A stretch of DNA of 64,000 nucleotides from Pegoplata infirma (GCA_963921195.1 OY992540.1:60892844-60956843), one strand, 5' to 3'. Counted from the first letter of the stretch, positions 1-12,283 are shown. The notes: generated from the sequence alone by a model not told the origin. Numbers and translations are program-made.

Positions 1-1346
1 TTTTGAGATATAGCTCTCCAAAAATTAAGTTCAAAACAATGACATTTTTCTAAAAAAAAAAATCATGAATTGCATGTCATTTTTTCCTAAAGGCGGTTTT
101 ATTACCTATTATAAAAAACCCATATGAGTCCTCTATCTTGAAAACTTTTTTAGATAACGGCATTTATGTCAGAACATTTTGTCAAATATGTACGATTTTT
201 TTAATTTTCAAGACCCCATATCTCGAAAACTGCAATGACCAGAACCCTGAAAATTGCCACAATCTCTTCCTTGTTAAAGTAAAAGCCAGTTCTGATTGTC
301 ATCAATGTGGAGGGGATGAGGCCAACTCGTCGTTGGAATTGGTGTATTTAAGCTCAATACTCCCTGTTAGTTATTCTAAAAAAAGTGAAAAACAGTATTT
401 TTTCTTTATTTTTTTTTTTTAAGTCAAAGAAAAAATAATTTTTTGGCATAAAATGTTGTCAGAATTTGTTCAACGGTCTATTAGCCACATTATGAAGTAA
501 GGTGGTAGTAATAAGTCTAATTAAGCTGATGACTCCATATTTTGTGAGTCCCACTGCTTTTCAGAATCTTTTGAGTAGTATAAAAGGAAATTGGTCAACA
601 AAACTGGGCAATCCGAGTATAGGGTTTTACTACCTTTTTGGTAGTAGAATCAAAGCTTTATAGTTAAATTCTGTTTTAAAGTCTTTATTTGTTATATAAC
701 GTAATCGCGTTTGTTTCTTAAGTCTTTCGTTTCTGTTGACTAAAATCTCGAATGTAGTAAATCATTTCTCTTCAAGATTTTCTTTTGGGTTAAAACGTTT
801 TAATAATATATTACTAATACTTACTTTTCAAATTCTCATTGAAATAAAAACACTTGTTTATTTTTTTTTTATGTATATTTTTTAACAAATCGAAAAATTG
901 TTTTTTTTTTTATTTTTATTTTTTTTTTCTTGATCAAAATCATACAACGTTGTCAATACGTTTTTAATCATTTTGTTACGCATTATTATATAATAATATT
1001 TTCGTTTTTTTTTTATTTTTTATTTTCATAATTATAATAATTTATAATGTAATTTAATAATAATATTTTTTTTTATTTTCATGTTTTATCGTTACCTTAT
1101 GAACCATTATTTATTTTTGTTTTTTTGTTGTTCTTGTTTTATTTTGTTTTTTTTATAATAGTTTGTATATTTTGTTTATAAGTTTAATAATAATTGTTAT
1201 TAATAGTAAATCAACTAATTGTATAAGTGTTGTTGTATGTGTGCAATTTTTGTTTTTAATAATATTTACAAAATGTTTAATAATTTGTTTTTTTTTTTTT
1301 TAATTTAATTAAATATATCGTCTTATATAGTTTAATTTTGGGTTTT
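1..1346. other. no gene seen; T-rich from 790
   Basis: A 94-codon frame at 138 ends in a poly-Phe run and has no domain. From about 790 the plus strand is long T runs with TTTAATAATA words. Nothing else supported. Confidence 0.6.
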
Positions 1347-1490
1347 AATAACTAATAAGGAAAGTTTTTCAAAAAAAAATCGATATGGATTTGAAAGAAA
1401 TTTTATTATATTTTTTATACTAAACTTAATTTTAAAATTTCTTTAAGTTCTATATCGATTTTTTTGTAAAACTTTCTTTATTAGTTGTTT
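1347..1490. repeat. 144 bp imperfect palindrome
   Basis: The left arm, containing AACTAATAAGGAAAGTTTT and ATCGATATGGA, pairs with the right arm containing TATATCGAT and AACTTTCTTTATTAGTTG. The arms are about 60 bp with a short AT-rich centre. It is probably a small MITE; no target duplication is evident. Confidence 0.55.
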
Positions 1491-3337
1491 ATTTCTTTTT
1501 AATTGTATTTTTTTGTATAATATAATTTTTGTTGTTTGGTTTTAAAAACTAATTCGTTTTAATTTTTTATTTGTCATAAATTTAAAATTGTTTAAATTAT
1601 TATTTATTTTGTTTTTTTTTTTTAATTTTTAATAATAGTTATGTATAAATAATTATTAATAATAAATACTACAATTTAATAATATGTTATACAATCCTGA
1701 AAATGATGTTTCCGTCTTATTTTCATTATTTTAAATTTTCACTTTTTTTTTTGGTTTTTGCTTAAATTTTAAAATATTTTCTATATTAATTTTTACCTTT
1801 TTTTTTAAATTGGTAAATGTATAACATTGTTTATGCTCATGATTTTCATGAATTTTCTTTATTTTTTGGGGTTTTTTACTTACTTAAATTAAAATTGTTT
1901 AAAATATTTTTTTTATATAAATAATTATAATAATTTTAATTTTTAATGGAAATATTGATGTCAACTTGTTTGTTGTTTTTTTTTAATGTTTTTTTTCTAT
2001 AATTAATAAAATTGTTATAGTAATTATTTTTTGGTTTTTGTTTTTACTTAATAATTTTTTGTGGTCACTCATTTTGAAAAATTTATATAACTGAGGACCT
2101 CTTTCTTTTTTTTAACTATTTATAGCTTCTTCAAATTAAAGCTTTATTAACCATGCTCGCTTTGTTTTATTTTCAAATATATAAACAAAATCATAATTTT
2201 AAAAATTTAAAATTTATACTAAAATTGTTTTAACAAATTTCTATAAAATTTGATTTTTTCTTTTATTTAAATTTAATAATTTACATATTTGTAATAAAAA
2301 ATTGTTTTATTTTTTTGTTTTAAATTTAATTATCTAATTACAAAATAAATAATCAAGTAATATGAAGTTTTTAATTATTGTTATAAGAAAGCAAATTATT
2401 TTTTAAAATGCTTAATAATTAAATTTAACGTATAATAAATTTTTTGGTTGATGCCTCAAAGTATGCTTTAAAAAGTTGTTAAAAACTTTTGAATACATTA
2501 CCCAACAAACAATTTTTAGAATAATATTTCATGAAATCGGATCAAGTAAACGAGGTTGTCAAATTACTATACCATTAGCATTTTTAAATTAGATTTGTAT
2601 ATATTTCACAGCTCTACAAATGTGCTTATTGGATGAAACCCAATTCAGAAACAGTCTACATTTGGTAGTCTAAATTTTAAGAAAATTACGGTTAAAGATT
2701 TAAAATTTAATTTTTGCAAGTCTATATTATATATCTGTAATATTACTAATGTATAATGTGGTACAGAAAGTCTGAAATTTTGCCTGAGTTCAAATATACC
2801 GTCCGTTTTTTATGATTGGTTAAAGTTTTCAAGATATTAAATAAAATAACAATTTTTTAAAAATTTAGATTTTCTCCAAATCTTGGTGTAGTCGCTCTCC
2901 TTGCTCGTACGTTTTCAGGATCAAAAACAGAGATGGAAATAAAGAAAATGTATTTTGAGAGACATTTGAGCTTCGGTAACCGAGAAAATTGTGAACATCT
3001 TTAAATGATGCCCAAACTGCTTCTTCATTGAGCGTTAAATATTTTATAAAATTATATAATTACTTGAATCGACTATGCACTTTTCTCTTTGAATTTATAC
3101 AGGTTTTTTAAACAATTTATAACTTTAGGAATAAAATTAAAATGATGTTTCTAGCAGTGGCAGCAGCTTATTGTCGTTATGGTAGTGCAGTGCTGCCAAC
3201 AAGCGAGAACTCGAAAACTACAACCAATCTTGAAAAACGAACCCCGTATTCGAATTTAACGTTAAGATTTGTTCCCATCGGCTATGGCCCAAAAGTTCAC
3301 CGGAAATTGTTAACTTGTGTAATTAGTACATTCCCAA
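1491..3337. other. no gene seen; AT-rich
   Basis: 1491-2450 is T-rich low-complexity sequence. 2450-3337 is more complex but shows no domain, repeat partner or RNA gene that I recognise. Confidence 0.6.
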
Positions 3338-3635
3338 CACAGACTAATACAGACTCGACAAATATGACAGGTGTCAAAAGAGTATTCTTTAACCATATGG
3401 TTAATATTTTCAAATTATTCTACGAATTAGGTTAGAAAGAGACAACTGATATAACGCGCCATAAGAAAACTAGATGTCAGATCGGTTTTTGTTGTTTCGC
3501 TCACTCCAAAGTAGTAGAAAGTGTTGCCATGTTAGCGTAAAACGGACTAAAACCTCTCTGTTTTCTCCCAAAATCGCTTAGTTTTTCACATTTTTTCTTA
3601 TAAAACTCTACTGTCGAGTCTGTATATAGTCTGTG
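3338..3635. mobile_element. short fold-back/MITE with CACAGACTA ends
   Basis: Terminal inverted repeats of about 24 bp: CACAGACTAATACAGACTCG at the left, and at the right the reverse complement of CACAGACTATATACAGACTC. The interior has no recognised coding sequence; the open frame that overlaps its left end is not supported. Confidence 0.55.
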
Positions 3636-4228
3636 GTTATGATATCGAAGCAATGTCACCTAATTATCACATATTATATGAAAATGATAGTGTTTTCGTT
3701 CTTAATGTTTCCTTCTTTGTGATATCGTTTTTGATTAAAATATGATATCGTTTTCGCTATCGATAACTCCAGTCATAGCGATTGCAAAATTACCATCTTC
3801 CAGAACTTATAGAAAAACTATAGTTATTCCAGGCTATAACGTTATCATTTCGATATGAAAATGTGTTACCGTTTACGCTGACGAAATTTCCAGGAATGAC
3901 GATAGCAAAATCGCCGAAAATTCGAAAATGGTGTCATAATTTTAATTTAAGGAATAAACGTAATCGGTATCATTCTGGTGATACTATTTTCGCTATCACT
4001 TATAGTTATTTGGTTTATGTTCATTTGAATTTATTACAAAAAGAAAATGATTACATTTTTTTTTTAATTTTTATAAATCCTGCAAGAGAATTTTAGCAGA
4101 AGTAAAAAAAAAGTTAATTTTTTTTATTTTAAAAAATATTAAGAAAATATGTTTTCCTATCTTAAGACACTATTTAGTACTCTCTAATATGCTTAGTCAT
4201 TGAACAGTTTTGGATTTATTTTAAAAGT
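3636..4228. other. no gene seen; GATATCG-rich patch
   Basis: 3640-3990 has repeated GATATCG and CGCTATC words in both orientations (GATATCGTTTTCGCTATCG, ACGATAGCAAAATCGCCG), probably an old decayed palindrome. No coding support. Confidence 0.4.
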
Positions 4229-4560
4229 ATTCAAAATGGGGGAAAAAATCTACACTTTAACCGCAATTTTCTAAAAATTCTTACATAATGAATATATTTG
4301 GTTTGCTGATTTAAAAGCAACATACCTGAAATTACCTCAATCATGTCTATATTTGATATCAAACCAGAATTTATGTAGCCATCATATTGATGGATACAAT
4401 AAAGATGAGACTCGCCTTAAAGTGCCTTTGTTAAGATTAATAATATTCAGCCATCAGAATTATTTACCTTTTTTATTGACTCGACAGTCCTAGTTGGACT
4501 GAGGCCACATCTCCGTATCTGCTACCAGTTGTCACAGATTCTCGCTTCATTTCACCAATT
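4229..4560 (-). mobile_element. LINE 3' end remnant, copy 1
   Basis: This is a direct repeat of 4585-4990. Read on the minus strand it holds the last codons and the 3' UTR of a non-LTR retrotransposon: an RICDNW-like block, then the conserved stretch that in copy 2 reads LQLGLSSQ-stop (stop near 4470), followed by shared 3' UTR down to a GGGGGAAAAA-type end (plus orientation) near 4230. It is 5' truncated. It is useful because it keeps the uninterrupted form of the site into which a MITE inserted in copy 2. Confidence 0.6.
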
Positions 4561-4584
4561 AATAATTTTAAGAAATTTTGCATC

Positions 4585-5590
4585 TTCAAAATGGGGGAAA
4601 AATATACAATTTAACCGCAATTTTATAATATAATTCTTACATATTGAATATACACTCAAAAAAAAAAACTGTAAAGTTAGCAGAAAAAGCTTGTAAACCT
4701 ACAAGAAAATTTGCTGATTTTGAACAATAACTAGCGTTAGCAAAAAAAAAATTAGTAAATCTACTAACGTATTTTTTTGAGTGTATTTGGGTTGCTGATT
4801 TAAAATCAACATACCAGAAACTGCCTAAATCATGTTATTTGTCTATATTTTATTTAGCCGTCATAATAAAGGATATAATATTGATCGGACTCGCCTTAAA
4901 GTGCCTGGATTCTGGATTCTTCACTTCTTTATTGACTCGACAGTCCTAGTTGGAGCTTGACGTCTTTCAGTATCTGCTTCCAGTTGTCACGGTTTCTCGC
5001 TTAATTAAAAAAAAAAAACAATTTAAAATTTCAAAAAATGTTGCATATTCATTTAAGGTATTTTCCATGTTCTTTTCGGACGACCTTGTATTTGTGGGGC
5101 ATATTATTTTCCAGAAAATATTTTTTTTGCTATTTTGCCTTCGTCCATTCGCACAACGTGTCTTGCACATTGCAGCCTTTGTATTCTAATAATGGCTGCA
5201 GCTTCTACATCTTTAAGTTCAGCAACACACTTGTCGTTATAACGTTGTCGAAAGGTCCCATCATTCATTTTTATTTCACCTAATATTCTTTGTAATATTT
5301 TTCTTTCAAATATATTGATTCTTCTTAATAATTTTTTCGCATCTCTCAAATTTCGGCAGCGTACGTAATATATAGTCTGGTGATAGTTTTATATAATTTA
5401 AGTTTAGTTTTATTTGTTTAAAGGGGTGAACAAAGGGGCTTATAAAGAGCATAAAAAGGTTTGTTTCCTGCCTGAATTCTCGCGTTTATTCCTTTTTCGA
5501 TAGTCGCCCTTGTCGTAATAGTGCAACCCAAATATTTAAAATATGTTAGATATTGAAATTTGCACTTTCCTATGGGGCTTAACGATTTGT
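4585..5590 (-). mobile_element. LINE (RTE/I-like) C-terminal remnant, copy 2
   Basis: On the minus strand, broken frames from about 5590 downward read YLGCTITTRATIEKGINARI and IQAGNK, a YAAE-like trace, then an 81-codon open frame (5104-5349) with INIFERKILQRILGEI, RQRYNDKCVAEL and RIQRL-ARHVVRMDEG, followed by GRPKRTWK and finally RNRDNWKQILKDVKLQLGL and a stop. These are the thumb/C-terminal signatures of endonuclease-reverse-transcriptase LINEs (FERKxLRRI, RWAGHVxRM, GRPxxRW); here the usual W of RWAGH is C. Several stops and frameshifts make it a dead copy. The 3' UTR is interrupted by the MITE at 4653-4783. Confidence 0.75.
4653..4783. mobile_element. 131 bp MITE with TA target duplication
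   Basis: The ends are CACTCAAAAAAA and TTTTTTTGAGTG, flanked by TA on both sides. The paralogous LINE tail at about 4290-4302 reads GAATATATTTGG with no insert, so it is the empty site and the TA duplication is demonstrated. A TA duplication fits the Tc1/mariner superfamily (known). No coding capacity. Confidence 0.8.
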
Positions 5591-5851
5591 ATTTACGGTA
5601 TCATATGCAGTAAGGTGGGTTGAAAAAAAATATTTTTTTTTATTTCAAAATGGCCCCAAGCCTTAACGTAACGTCTATTAGCATATTTCGAGATGTTTAG
5701 TCTACGCTCTTAGCAATATCTCCAAAATAATAAAATAAAAGATTTACAATAAAAAACCCAAATAATTCCACTACAACTATACCAAAAAATTTAACAAAAA
5801 AAGTGTTTTTACATCAAAGTCTATTAAAATCCCCAAAAAAAGTTCTAAAAA

Positions 5852-6632
5852 TTTGCCTTGTTAAGCACTCACTCAGATCCACATGTTGCCTCCTTGAGAC
5901 TAAACAATCACCTTACAGCCGTGGAGACGTGGTTCAAGAACTGGCGAATAAAAGTTAATGAGCTTAAGAGCAAGCACGTTACGTTTACACTTAAAACAGG
6001 AAATTGTGCCCCTGTCTCTTTAAATGGTATAAGTATCCCACAGTCTGAGAGTGTTGCATACCTTGGTATTCGCTTGGACAGACGTCTTACATGACGAAAA
6101 CACTTAGAAGCCAAGAGGCTTCAGATGAATCTAAAAGCCTGCCAATTACATTGACAGAAACCAAACATTCTAAACTTAGCCTTGAATCGAAAGTCACCCT
6201 GTATAGTTGTATTTTAAAACCAATATGGACCTCTGGTATCCTACTATGGGGTACAGCCAGTAAGTTTAATATTGAGCTTATACAGAGGTCACAATCAAAA
6301 ATTTTAAGAATCATTACGGTGCACCCTTGGATGTCAGAAATGTGAACATTCACAAGGACTTAAATATTCCGCTAGTTAGAGAATAGTTTATAACCATCAG
6401 ACTAAAATACGAGGAAAAGCTTGGCTACCACCCAAATTCATTGGCGAGAGCCCCTACTCGGACCCAAGCCAGACTGCAACGTGCTGATTTGCCGCCTATT
6501 TAATTATTAAGATCGTCCTGCAAAATGGCTCTTAAAGAGAAACTCGGATTTAAATTAGATTGTAAGATTTATTTACTTATTGTTAGGCCAAGAATAGGCA
6601 GATTCAATAATCTGAAAAATAAAGTATTTGAA
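5852..6632 (+). pseudogene. Jockey-type LINE reverse transcriptase 3' fragment
   Basis: Plus-strand frames read AILSTHSDP-like, LNNHLTAVETWFKNWRIKVN, ISIPQSESVAYLGIRLDRRL, then after a premature TGA (a W position) KHLEAKRLQMNLKACQLH, a frameshift, LSLESKVTLYSCILKPIW, GILLWGTASKFNIELIQRSQ, NVNIHKDLNIP and HPNSLARAP. The order and wording are those of the distal reverse transcriptase and C-terminal region of Jockey-clade LINEs. It is 5' truncated and ends in an A-run near 6625-6635, as expected of target-primed insertion. At least two stops and one frameshift. Confidence 0.85.
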
Positions 6633-6639
6633 AAAAAAA

Positions 6640-7724
6640 TCTGAATAAAACCGAACTGCGGTTTTCTATTTGGTAACTTATTGATCAACGCAGTTCAGTA
6701 GTAAAAATCCTGAATTGATTGAAATTGATTAGAATTAAATCTTTTGGACATTGATTTTCATCGTATAATTATTATTTTTAATAATTATAATTAGTTAAAT
6801 TTATTTTATCAAATGTTACTGATTCTAAACAAAGTTTTTTTTTTTAACAAAAATCTCAGACTCTAACGGAAAAACATATTTTTCAAGAACTAAGATACAC
6901 TTGCCCCTGCATTGAAAAAAGTTGGTTTTAAAGTGGGAAAATGAACTAAATTTTTGGAAAATTGATAACGCATTTGATCCATTGCCATGTTTTATTTTTT
7001 TTTTTTTGTTGTTTTATATTTTTCTTTAATATAAGAAATATAAAAAAATATTTAATATAATACCAATTTGAACTTAAAAAAATGGGGGAAAAATGTATTT
7101 GAATTTAATTCATTCACATTTGAGGACCCCACTGTTTTTAGACCCCATGGCTCTAAAGACCGTTTTGATCAAAAATCCTTGTCTACTCTCCTTATCTTGT
7201 CTTTTTTGCTCTCCATATCTTAGTTTTTGAGATACGGAAATTTGGAGAATTTAAAAACTAGATAATTTAAAAAATATTGCTCAGAGGGCTTTTGTGCATT
7301 TAGTGTTTTAGGTCTTAAGAGCTACAAAAATGCCTTAACACTTACTGTTATATCGCCAATATTTATCGAGATTTCAGAAATGCCAACATTTTTAGATTTA
7401 AAATTAGGATCCATTGGGGTCCACACATTTTAAGAGGATCGGCCGTAATATGGACATCCTAAGAACCAAAAATGCCCTCCAATTTGCTCAATCTCACTTA
7501 GTTTTCGAGACATCGCTATTTTAATTTTTGAAAACACATGATTCCTCAAATAATGAAAAATTAACTTTCACTGAGGAAAAAACTTTCTCAATTCTTAGAA
7601 AATAAATATGATTAACTATTTGGTAGTAAATTATGTTCTTAAATTTATTTTTTTAAAACAAAATTTTATGTGAACATAGTTTTAAGCAATATGTCTAAAA
7701 ATTAAATATTTTTTCCATAGTATA
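6640..7724. other. no gene seen
   Basis: Mixed AT-rich sequence between two LINE fragments. Nothing recognised beyond short homopolymer runs. Confidence 0.55.
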
Positions 7725-8621
7725 AGGGTAGAGATGGACATGGATGTGGTTGGGATCAGGCGGCAAAATATGAACGACACACTAAATCATGACCTTTCTA
7801 CAATCTCTGAGTGGGGTCTTGCAAATTAGGTAGATTTTAATGCACGCAAGACCCAATGTTGTATGTTAACCCACAGAACTGTGAATTTAACATTGTCATC
7901 TGTACCAATGGGTGGTGTAGATATTGAGGAATCGGACACTCTTGATGTTCTGGGCATGCGAATACAGTGGGATGTCCGTTGGAATAAGCACGTTTTTCAA
8001 GTGTCGAAAGAAGCATTCAAGTGTCTCGGTTTTTTGAAACGCTGCAAAAACTATTTTACTCCGTCCGATCTCCTCACTATTTACACCAGCTATATCCGAC
8101 CAAAAATGGAATACAACTCCCACATATGGGCAGGAGCATCAGAGTCTGTTCTGCGGCTTCTGGACCGTGTACAAAGGAGTGCGGTGAAGCTTATTAATTA
8201 CAGTAGGGTATCCAACTCTATTGATTCTTTAGAGCATCGTCGGAATGTGGGTTGTGTGACACTGTTCTATCGATATTACCATGGGAGGTGTTCATCTGAG
8301 ATAAGTGAACTTATTCCCAAAGCTCGGGTATTTATTCGGAGTACTCGCTTGTCCAGTATATCGCTTCCATTTGTAATGGACTGTCCTTTGTTTCGCACAA
8401 CGCATTATAGAGAAAATTCGTTTTTCGGTCGTACAATCCGTATGTGGAATAAACTCCCCGTGAAGGTCTTCCCTGCCACTTTCAATATATAGAAGTTCAA
8501 ATCAAATGTCCACAAACACTACTCCCTCTTTCCTCCTTCACACACCTTAACTTCCTGATCAACACAATGCACTGCATTAGTAGGGGGCATCCCCCGAGTG
8601 TTGGTTTAAATAAAAAAAAAA
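7725..8621 (+). pseudogene. LINE reverse transcriptase 3' fragment with near-intact frame
   Basis: The plus-strand frame reads TISEWGLAN-stop-VDFNARKTQCC, then 209 open codons (7863-8492) with ESDTLDVLGMRIQWDVRWNK, VSKEAFKCLGFLKRCKNYF, DLLTIYTSYIRPKMEYNSHI, RVQRSAVKLI, YRYYHGRCSSEI and FGRTIRMWNKLPVKVFP. After one stop at 8490-8492 the frame continues KFKSNVHKHYSLFPPSHTLT to a natural stop at 8556-8558, and an A-run follows near 8610. Palm/thumb reverse transcriptase text of a LINE; I cannot fix the clade (CR1- or I-like possible). Two nonsense changes in an otherwise clean frame indicate a fairly young dead copy. Confidence 0.8.
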
Positions 8622-8639
8622 AATATTTTTTGAAAATAA

Positions 8640-9200
8640 ATAACAGTGCGTGAAATTGACAAACCAAAACTTCGAGATACGTAAGATTAATTCTGGGTCG
8701 AAGCTTTGTGACATTTTCCAGTTTGACAGATCAGGTCAATATTAGGAGATATTTAATTTTTACGTTTACAATTTTAAAGCGATATTTTTATTGTTGTTTA
8801 AGAAAATTTAAAAATCATTGTTAGAGCTAATTTGCTACTCATCATCTTTCAGCCGTTTGCGTTCACTATTGGGCATAGGCCTCCTCTAGTTGTTTCCATT
8901 TTACTCTATCGTTTGCGATATTAATCCAGTTTCCAGATATTCTTTTTATATCATCTGTCCATCTTGTTGGTGGTCTTCCTATATTTCTTGTATCTTCTCT
9001 TGGTCTCCATTCAAGTATTCTTTTAGTCCATTGGTTATCAGTCATTCTGGCTACGTGCCCAGCCCAGCGCCATTTTGTGTTTGTGACACTAAAAATAAAA
9101 ACTCGCTTTAAAATTGCAAACTTTAAAACAAAATATTTCCTGATGTTGACTTGTCAAAACTGAGAAAAGCACTGAATTCTACTACTCCAAATTAAGTTTA
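8640..9200. repeat. dispersed repeat C, copy 1 (interrupted by RTE tail)
   Basis: Words such as CGTGAAATTGAC, CAGATCAGGTCAAT, AGGAGATATTTAATTTTTACG, AAGCGAT and AAAACTCGCTT also occur, diverged, at 9200-9390 and, uninterrupted, at 60880-61140. Function unknown; it looks like an ancient mobile element. Confidence 0.5.
8838..9083 (-). pseudogene. RTE-like LINE tail, severely 5' truncated
   Basis: The minus-strand frame, open from about 9083 to a stop at 8866-8868, reads KWRWAGHVARMTDNQWTKRI, EWRPREDTRNIGRPPTRWTD, ISGNWINIANDRVKWKQLEE and AYAQ. It is followed by a short 3' tail ending in GATGATGA. RWAGHVARM, GRPPTRWTD and the short GAT-repeat tail are typical of RTE-like LINE ends (known). It lies inside a repeat whose uninterrupted relative is at about 60880-61140, so it is an insertion. 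No stop within the roughly 72 codons kept. Confidence 0.8.
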
Positions 9201-9390
9201 CTTACAGTGCTCTGTAAGTACGTGAAATTGACCCACAGAAACCCCGAGATACTTAAACTTAATCCTGAAGCATTCTCCGTTTTGACAGGTCAAGTGAAAA
9301 TCAAGAAATATTTTTAAATTTACGACCTTTAAGCGAATGCCTTTTATATTTTTCTGCAAAAATTCTTAAATATCTCTTTTGAAATTACTC
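9200..9390. repeat. dispersed repeat C, copy 2
   Basis: A diverged second copy next to copy 1, sharing ACGTGAAATTGACCCACAGA, TTTTGACAGGTCAAGTGAAA and AAGCGAATGCC. No coding signal. Confidence 0.45.
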
Positions 9391-11057
9391 TTACAATGAT
9401 TGCCTACCTGTTTAGGAGAGTACAACAATTTATTCATCTTGAATTGTTCTGTTTCTTTAAAACCCATTAAAAAATTTCTCGAAAGTTAAAAATCTCATGA
9501 TATTGACCTCATCTGTCAAAACAAAAAATACCATTGGATTTTGATACAGGCTTTTTATTTTAAAATACATAGTTTTAAATATTTCACATTATTTGGAAAA
9601 ATATCGTTTTGAATTAAAAAAATATTAATTTTTCTCTTTTCCCTAAAAATAAGTCAGTCGGTCACATTATGCCCTCCAAAACTAGTAAGCACAGACACCC
9701 ACCCAAATTTGGGTTGTTAATTAAAAAAACTATAGCATACCTTAAGGCATTAATATATATTTTTAATTTAAACAAGTCATTACGAAAAAAATTATAAAAT
9801 TTTGCTACTAAAACAATGACAACTGTTTTTTACGAAATGAATTAAATGTGTAAATGTGTTTTATTACTCCAATCGATTCAGATATGAATAAATTGGTCCC
9901 AATTAATTGAATTACTAATGAATGAAAATCAATTTCAAATCAATAGAAAACTTTGTTAGCCAGTGCAGTAAATAAGCCAAAATTTTAAACAAATATTTTT
10001 AAAAGGAAATTCTAAAGAAAAAATAAATTAAGGTTTTTATGATTAACTATATTTAAAGTTTTGTTTGTATTAAATTTTACTATGTTTACATCAATCTTTC
10101 CATTTTAGCGGATTTCTTTTTAATTTTTGTATGTAAGTGTTCACTGATTTAATTTTTCTTTTATTTTTGTTAATTCTATTTAAATTCCTTCGTTTAGTTT
10201 ACTTAATTGGGGATTTCTTTCAATATTTCTTGTTTTTTTTTTAATTTTATATGGTAGTTGGTTTTTTGTTTTTGCTTTTTTTGTATTTAAGAGTATATAG
10301 TGTATATTTATTAACTTTTACTTTTTTAGTACTAAATTATTAGATAAATATTTGTTTTTTTTTATTATTTTTTATTTTTTGTCAGAATAAAATCATTTTT
10401 TCAATTATTCAGTTCTCTTGTGTTTTTTTTAAATTATTTTTTTTTATTTGTGGATAGTGGATTTTGTTTTTAAATTTATGATATTGTATAAGTTGTATAT
10501 TGGGAGTTGTTTGGTTTTATTTTTTCATTTTTTTTTTATTATTTTATTGTATATGATTTTAAAAGTTTTTTTTTTTTGTTTTAATTATTTTGTTTTGCTA
10601 TTAATTTAAAAATTAAAAAAAAAATTCTTCTAATTGAAGGCAATCGGCGAATTTATTTTGAATTTCATATTATTATGCAGTTTTCTTTTTTTATGTTTTT
10701 TACAAGTTTGTTTTATATATAATTTATTATTTTACTAAAAAAAGAAAAAAACATTACAAATTATGGTATAATTATTGAAATTATTTTTGTTATTCGAATT
10801 ATTTTTAATATTTACAAATATTTTTTGTTGGTTTTTTTTTTTTTTTTGCTTAATAAATTTATTGCTTCACTTTAATAATATTTACAAATTTTATAAATAA
10901 ATTGGATATTTTAAGGCAGTTTTTTATTATTAAAATTTAGTTTTATTTTTCGTTAATTAAGAGAAAATTAATGGTTTTTGAAATAAGTGCAGTTTTTTTT
11001 TTTGGTTTTGGAAAAAATGTGCAGTCATTTGATTTTTTAAAAATTAATTTGTGTTTT
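9391..11057. other. no gene seen; T-rich from 10080
   Basis: Unremarkable to about 10080, then nearly 950 bp with plus-strand T runs and very few G or C bases. Confidence 0.6.
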
Positions 11058-11612
11058 TATACCCTCCAACCACAGTATGGGGGTATACTCACTTTGTCAT
11101 TCCGTGTGTAACGCATCGAAATATCGGTCTAGGACCCCATAAAGTATATATATTATTGATCAGTGATCGATTCTAAGACATTCTAGCGATGTCCGTCCGT
11201 CCGTCCGTCCGTCTGTCCGTCTGTCCGTCTGTAGAGGACACGATACAGTCCAAAATAAAAGAGATAGACTTCCGAAGTTTGGCACGAATATGTCTTATAT
11301 TCCTAGGCAGGTTAAGTTCGGAAATGGGCAGAATCGGACCAAGGGGAAAAAAGTTCCCCCTTGGAGAACTAAACCAACCCAAGAAAAACCGCATTTTTTG
11401 CAGGGTTTTTTGTACTTTTGCTAAGCAAATGCAACATTCTTATCTCAGATGAAGTTCAAAATCGCAAGGGGAAGGTGCCAACTAACGTCTCCCACCAACC
11501 ACCCCCCCCCCAAAAAAAAAAGACGCCCCTGGATTTTTTTTTTATATTTTTTTACATTTTGGAGGGTATAAAAGATTCGGCACAGCCGAATTTAACACTC
11601 TCACTTGTTTTA
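11058..11612. mobile_element. DINE/Helitron-like repeat, family B, most complete copy
   Basis: It opens with TATACCCTCCAACCACAGTA, then CATCGAAATATCGGTCTAGG, a GTCC microsatellite at 11191-11231, and closes with GGAGGGTATA, a 7-bp-stem hairpin ATTCGGCACAGCCGAAT and CTCACTTGT. A GTCY-type microsatellite followed by a terminal stem-loop is the described layout of non-autonomous DINE-1/Helentron-like elements in flies (known); assigning this copy to them is inference. Short open frames over the microsatellite are not genes. Confidence 0.6.
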
Positions 11613-12283
11613 ATAAAATTTTGATTTCTAAAGAAAAAAAGCTGGTGCTATTTGGTTAATTAAAAATGTGTGGTGATAGCAAGTTTGGAAAAAATTATTA
11701 GTTTTTTAATATATTTTTTTTTCTTTGCAAGAATAGTTTAGATTCTTAAAGTAACCGTTATGTTTTTCGCTTTTCCTTAGTCAAAACATTAAAATATTCA
11801 AATGTGTTTTCGAATTATTTAAAAAGTAGACTGTTATCGCGATAAATTTTTACGGTCAATTATAAAAATAGATAAAGATAAATGAAAAATTAAAAAACAA
11901 AATCTCTCACATTTCTTCATTTTTATAGATATTTTTAAAAATGTCAAAAATCTTTTGACTCAGTGCAACCAATTGAGTTATTTATTGGTGCTCTAATTCT
12001 AAATTTATCATTTTAAAGTTTGTCTGGCGGACTTCAACAAAATGACATATATTTGTTTATCATATAATTGAACAGTTTTATATTTTTTATTAGCATTCAG
12101 TTTTTAAATCCTCGAATGAAATATAGTTCGTGTTGAAAACTGAGGCTTTAAAATTAGCATTGAAAATTATAGCCTATTAAATTTGGCAAAAATCACCCTT
12201 TTTCGACTTTTTAACAGCGATTTGGTAGCTAACGCTAGCTGATAAAAAAAATTGGAAAACTGTATTGGAATCAGCACACTAAA

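Noticed and set aside
138..422. 94-codon plus-strand frame
   Set aside because: Ends in a T-run-encoded poly-Phe; no domain, no splice or codon evidence.
3142..3435. 97-codon plus-strand frame
   Set aside because: Overlaps the inverted-repeat end at 3338 and shows no recognisable domain.
11191..11231. Frame with RPSVRLSVCPSV wording as a protein repeat
   Set aside because: Translation of the GTCC microsatellite within a DINE-like repeat.
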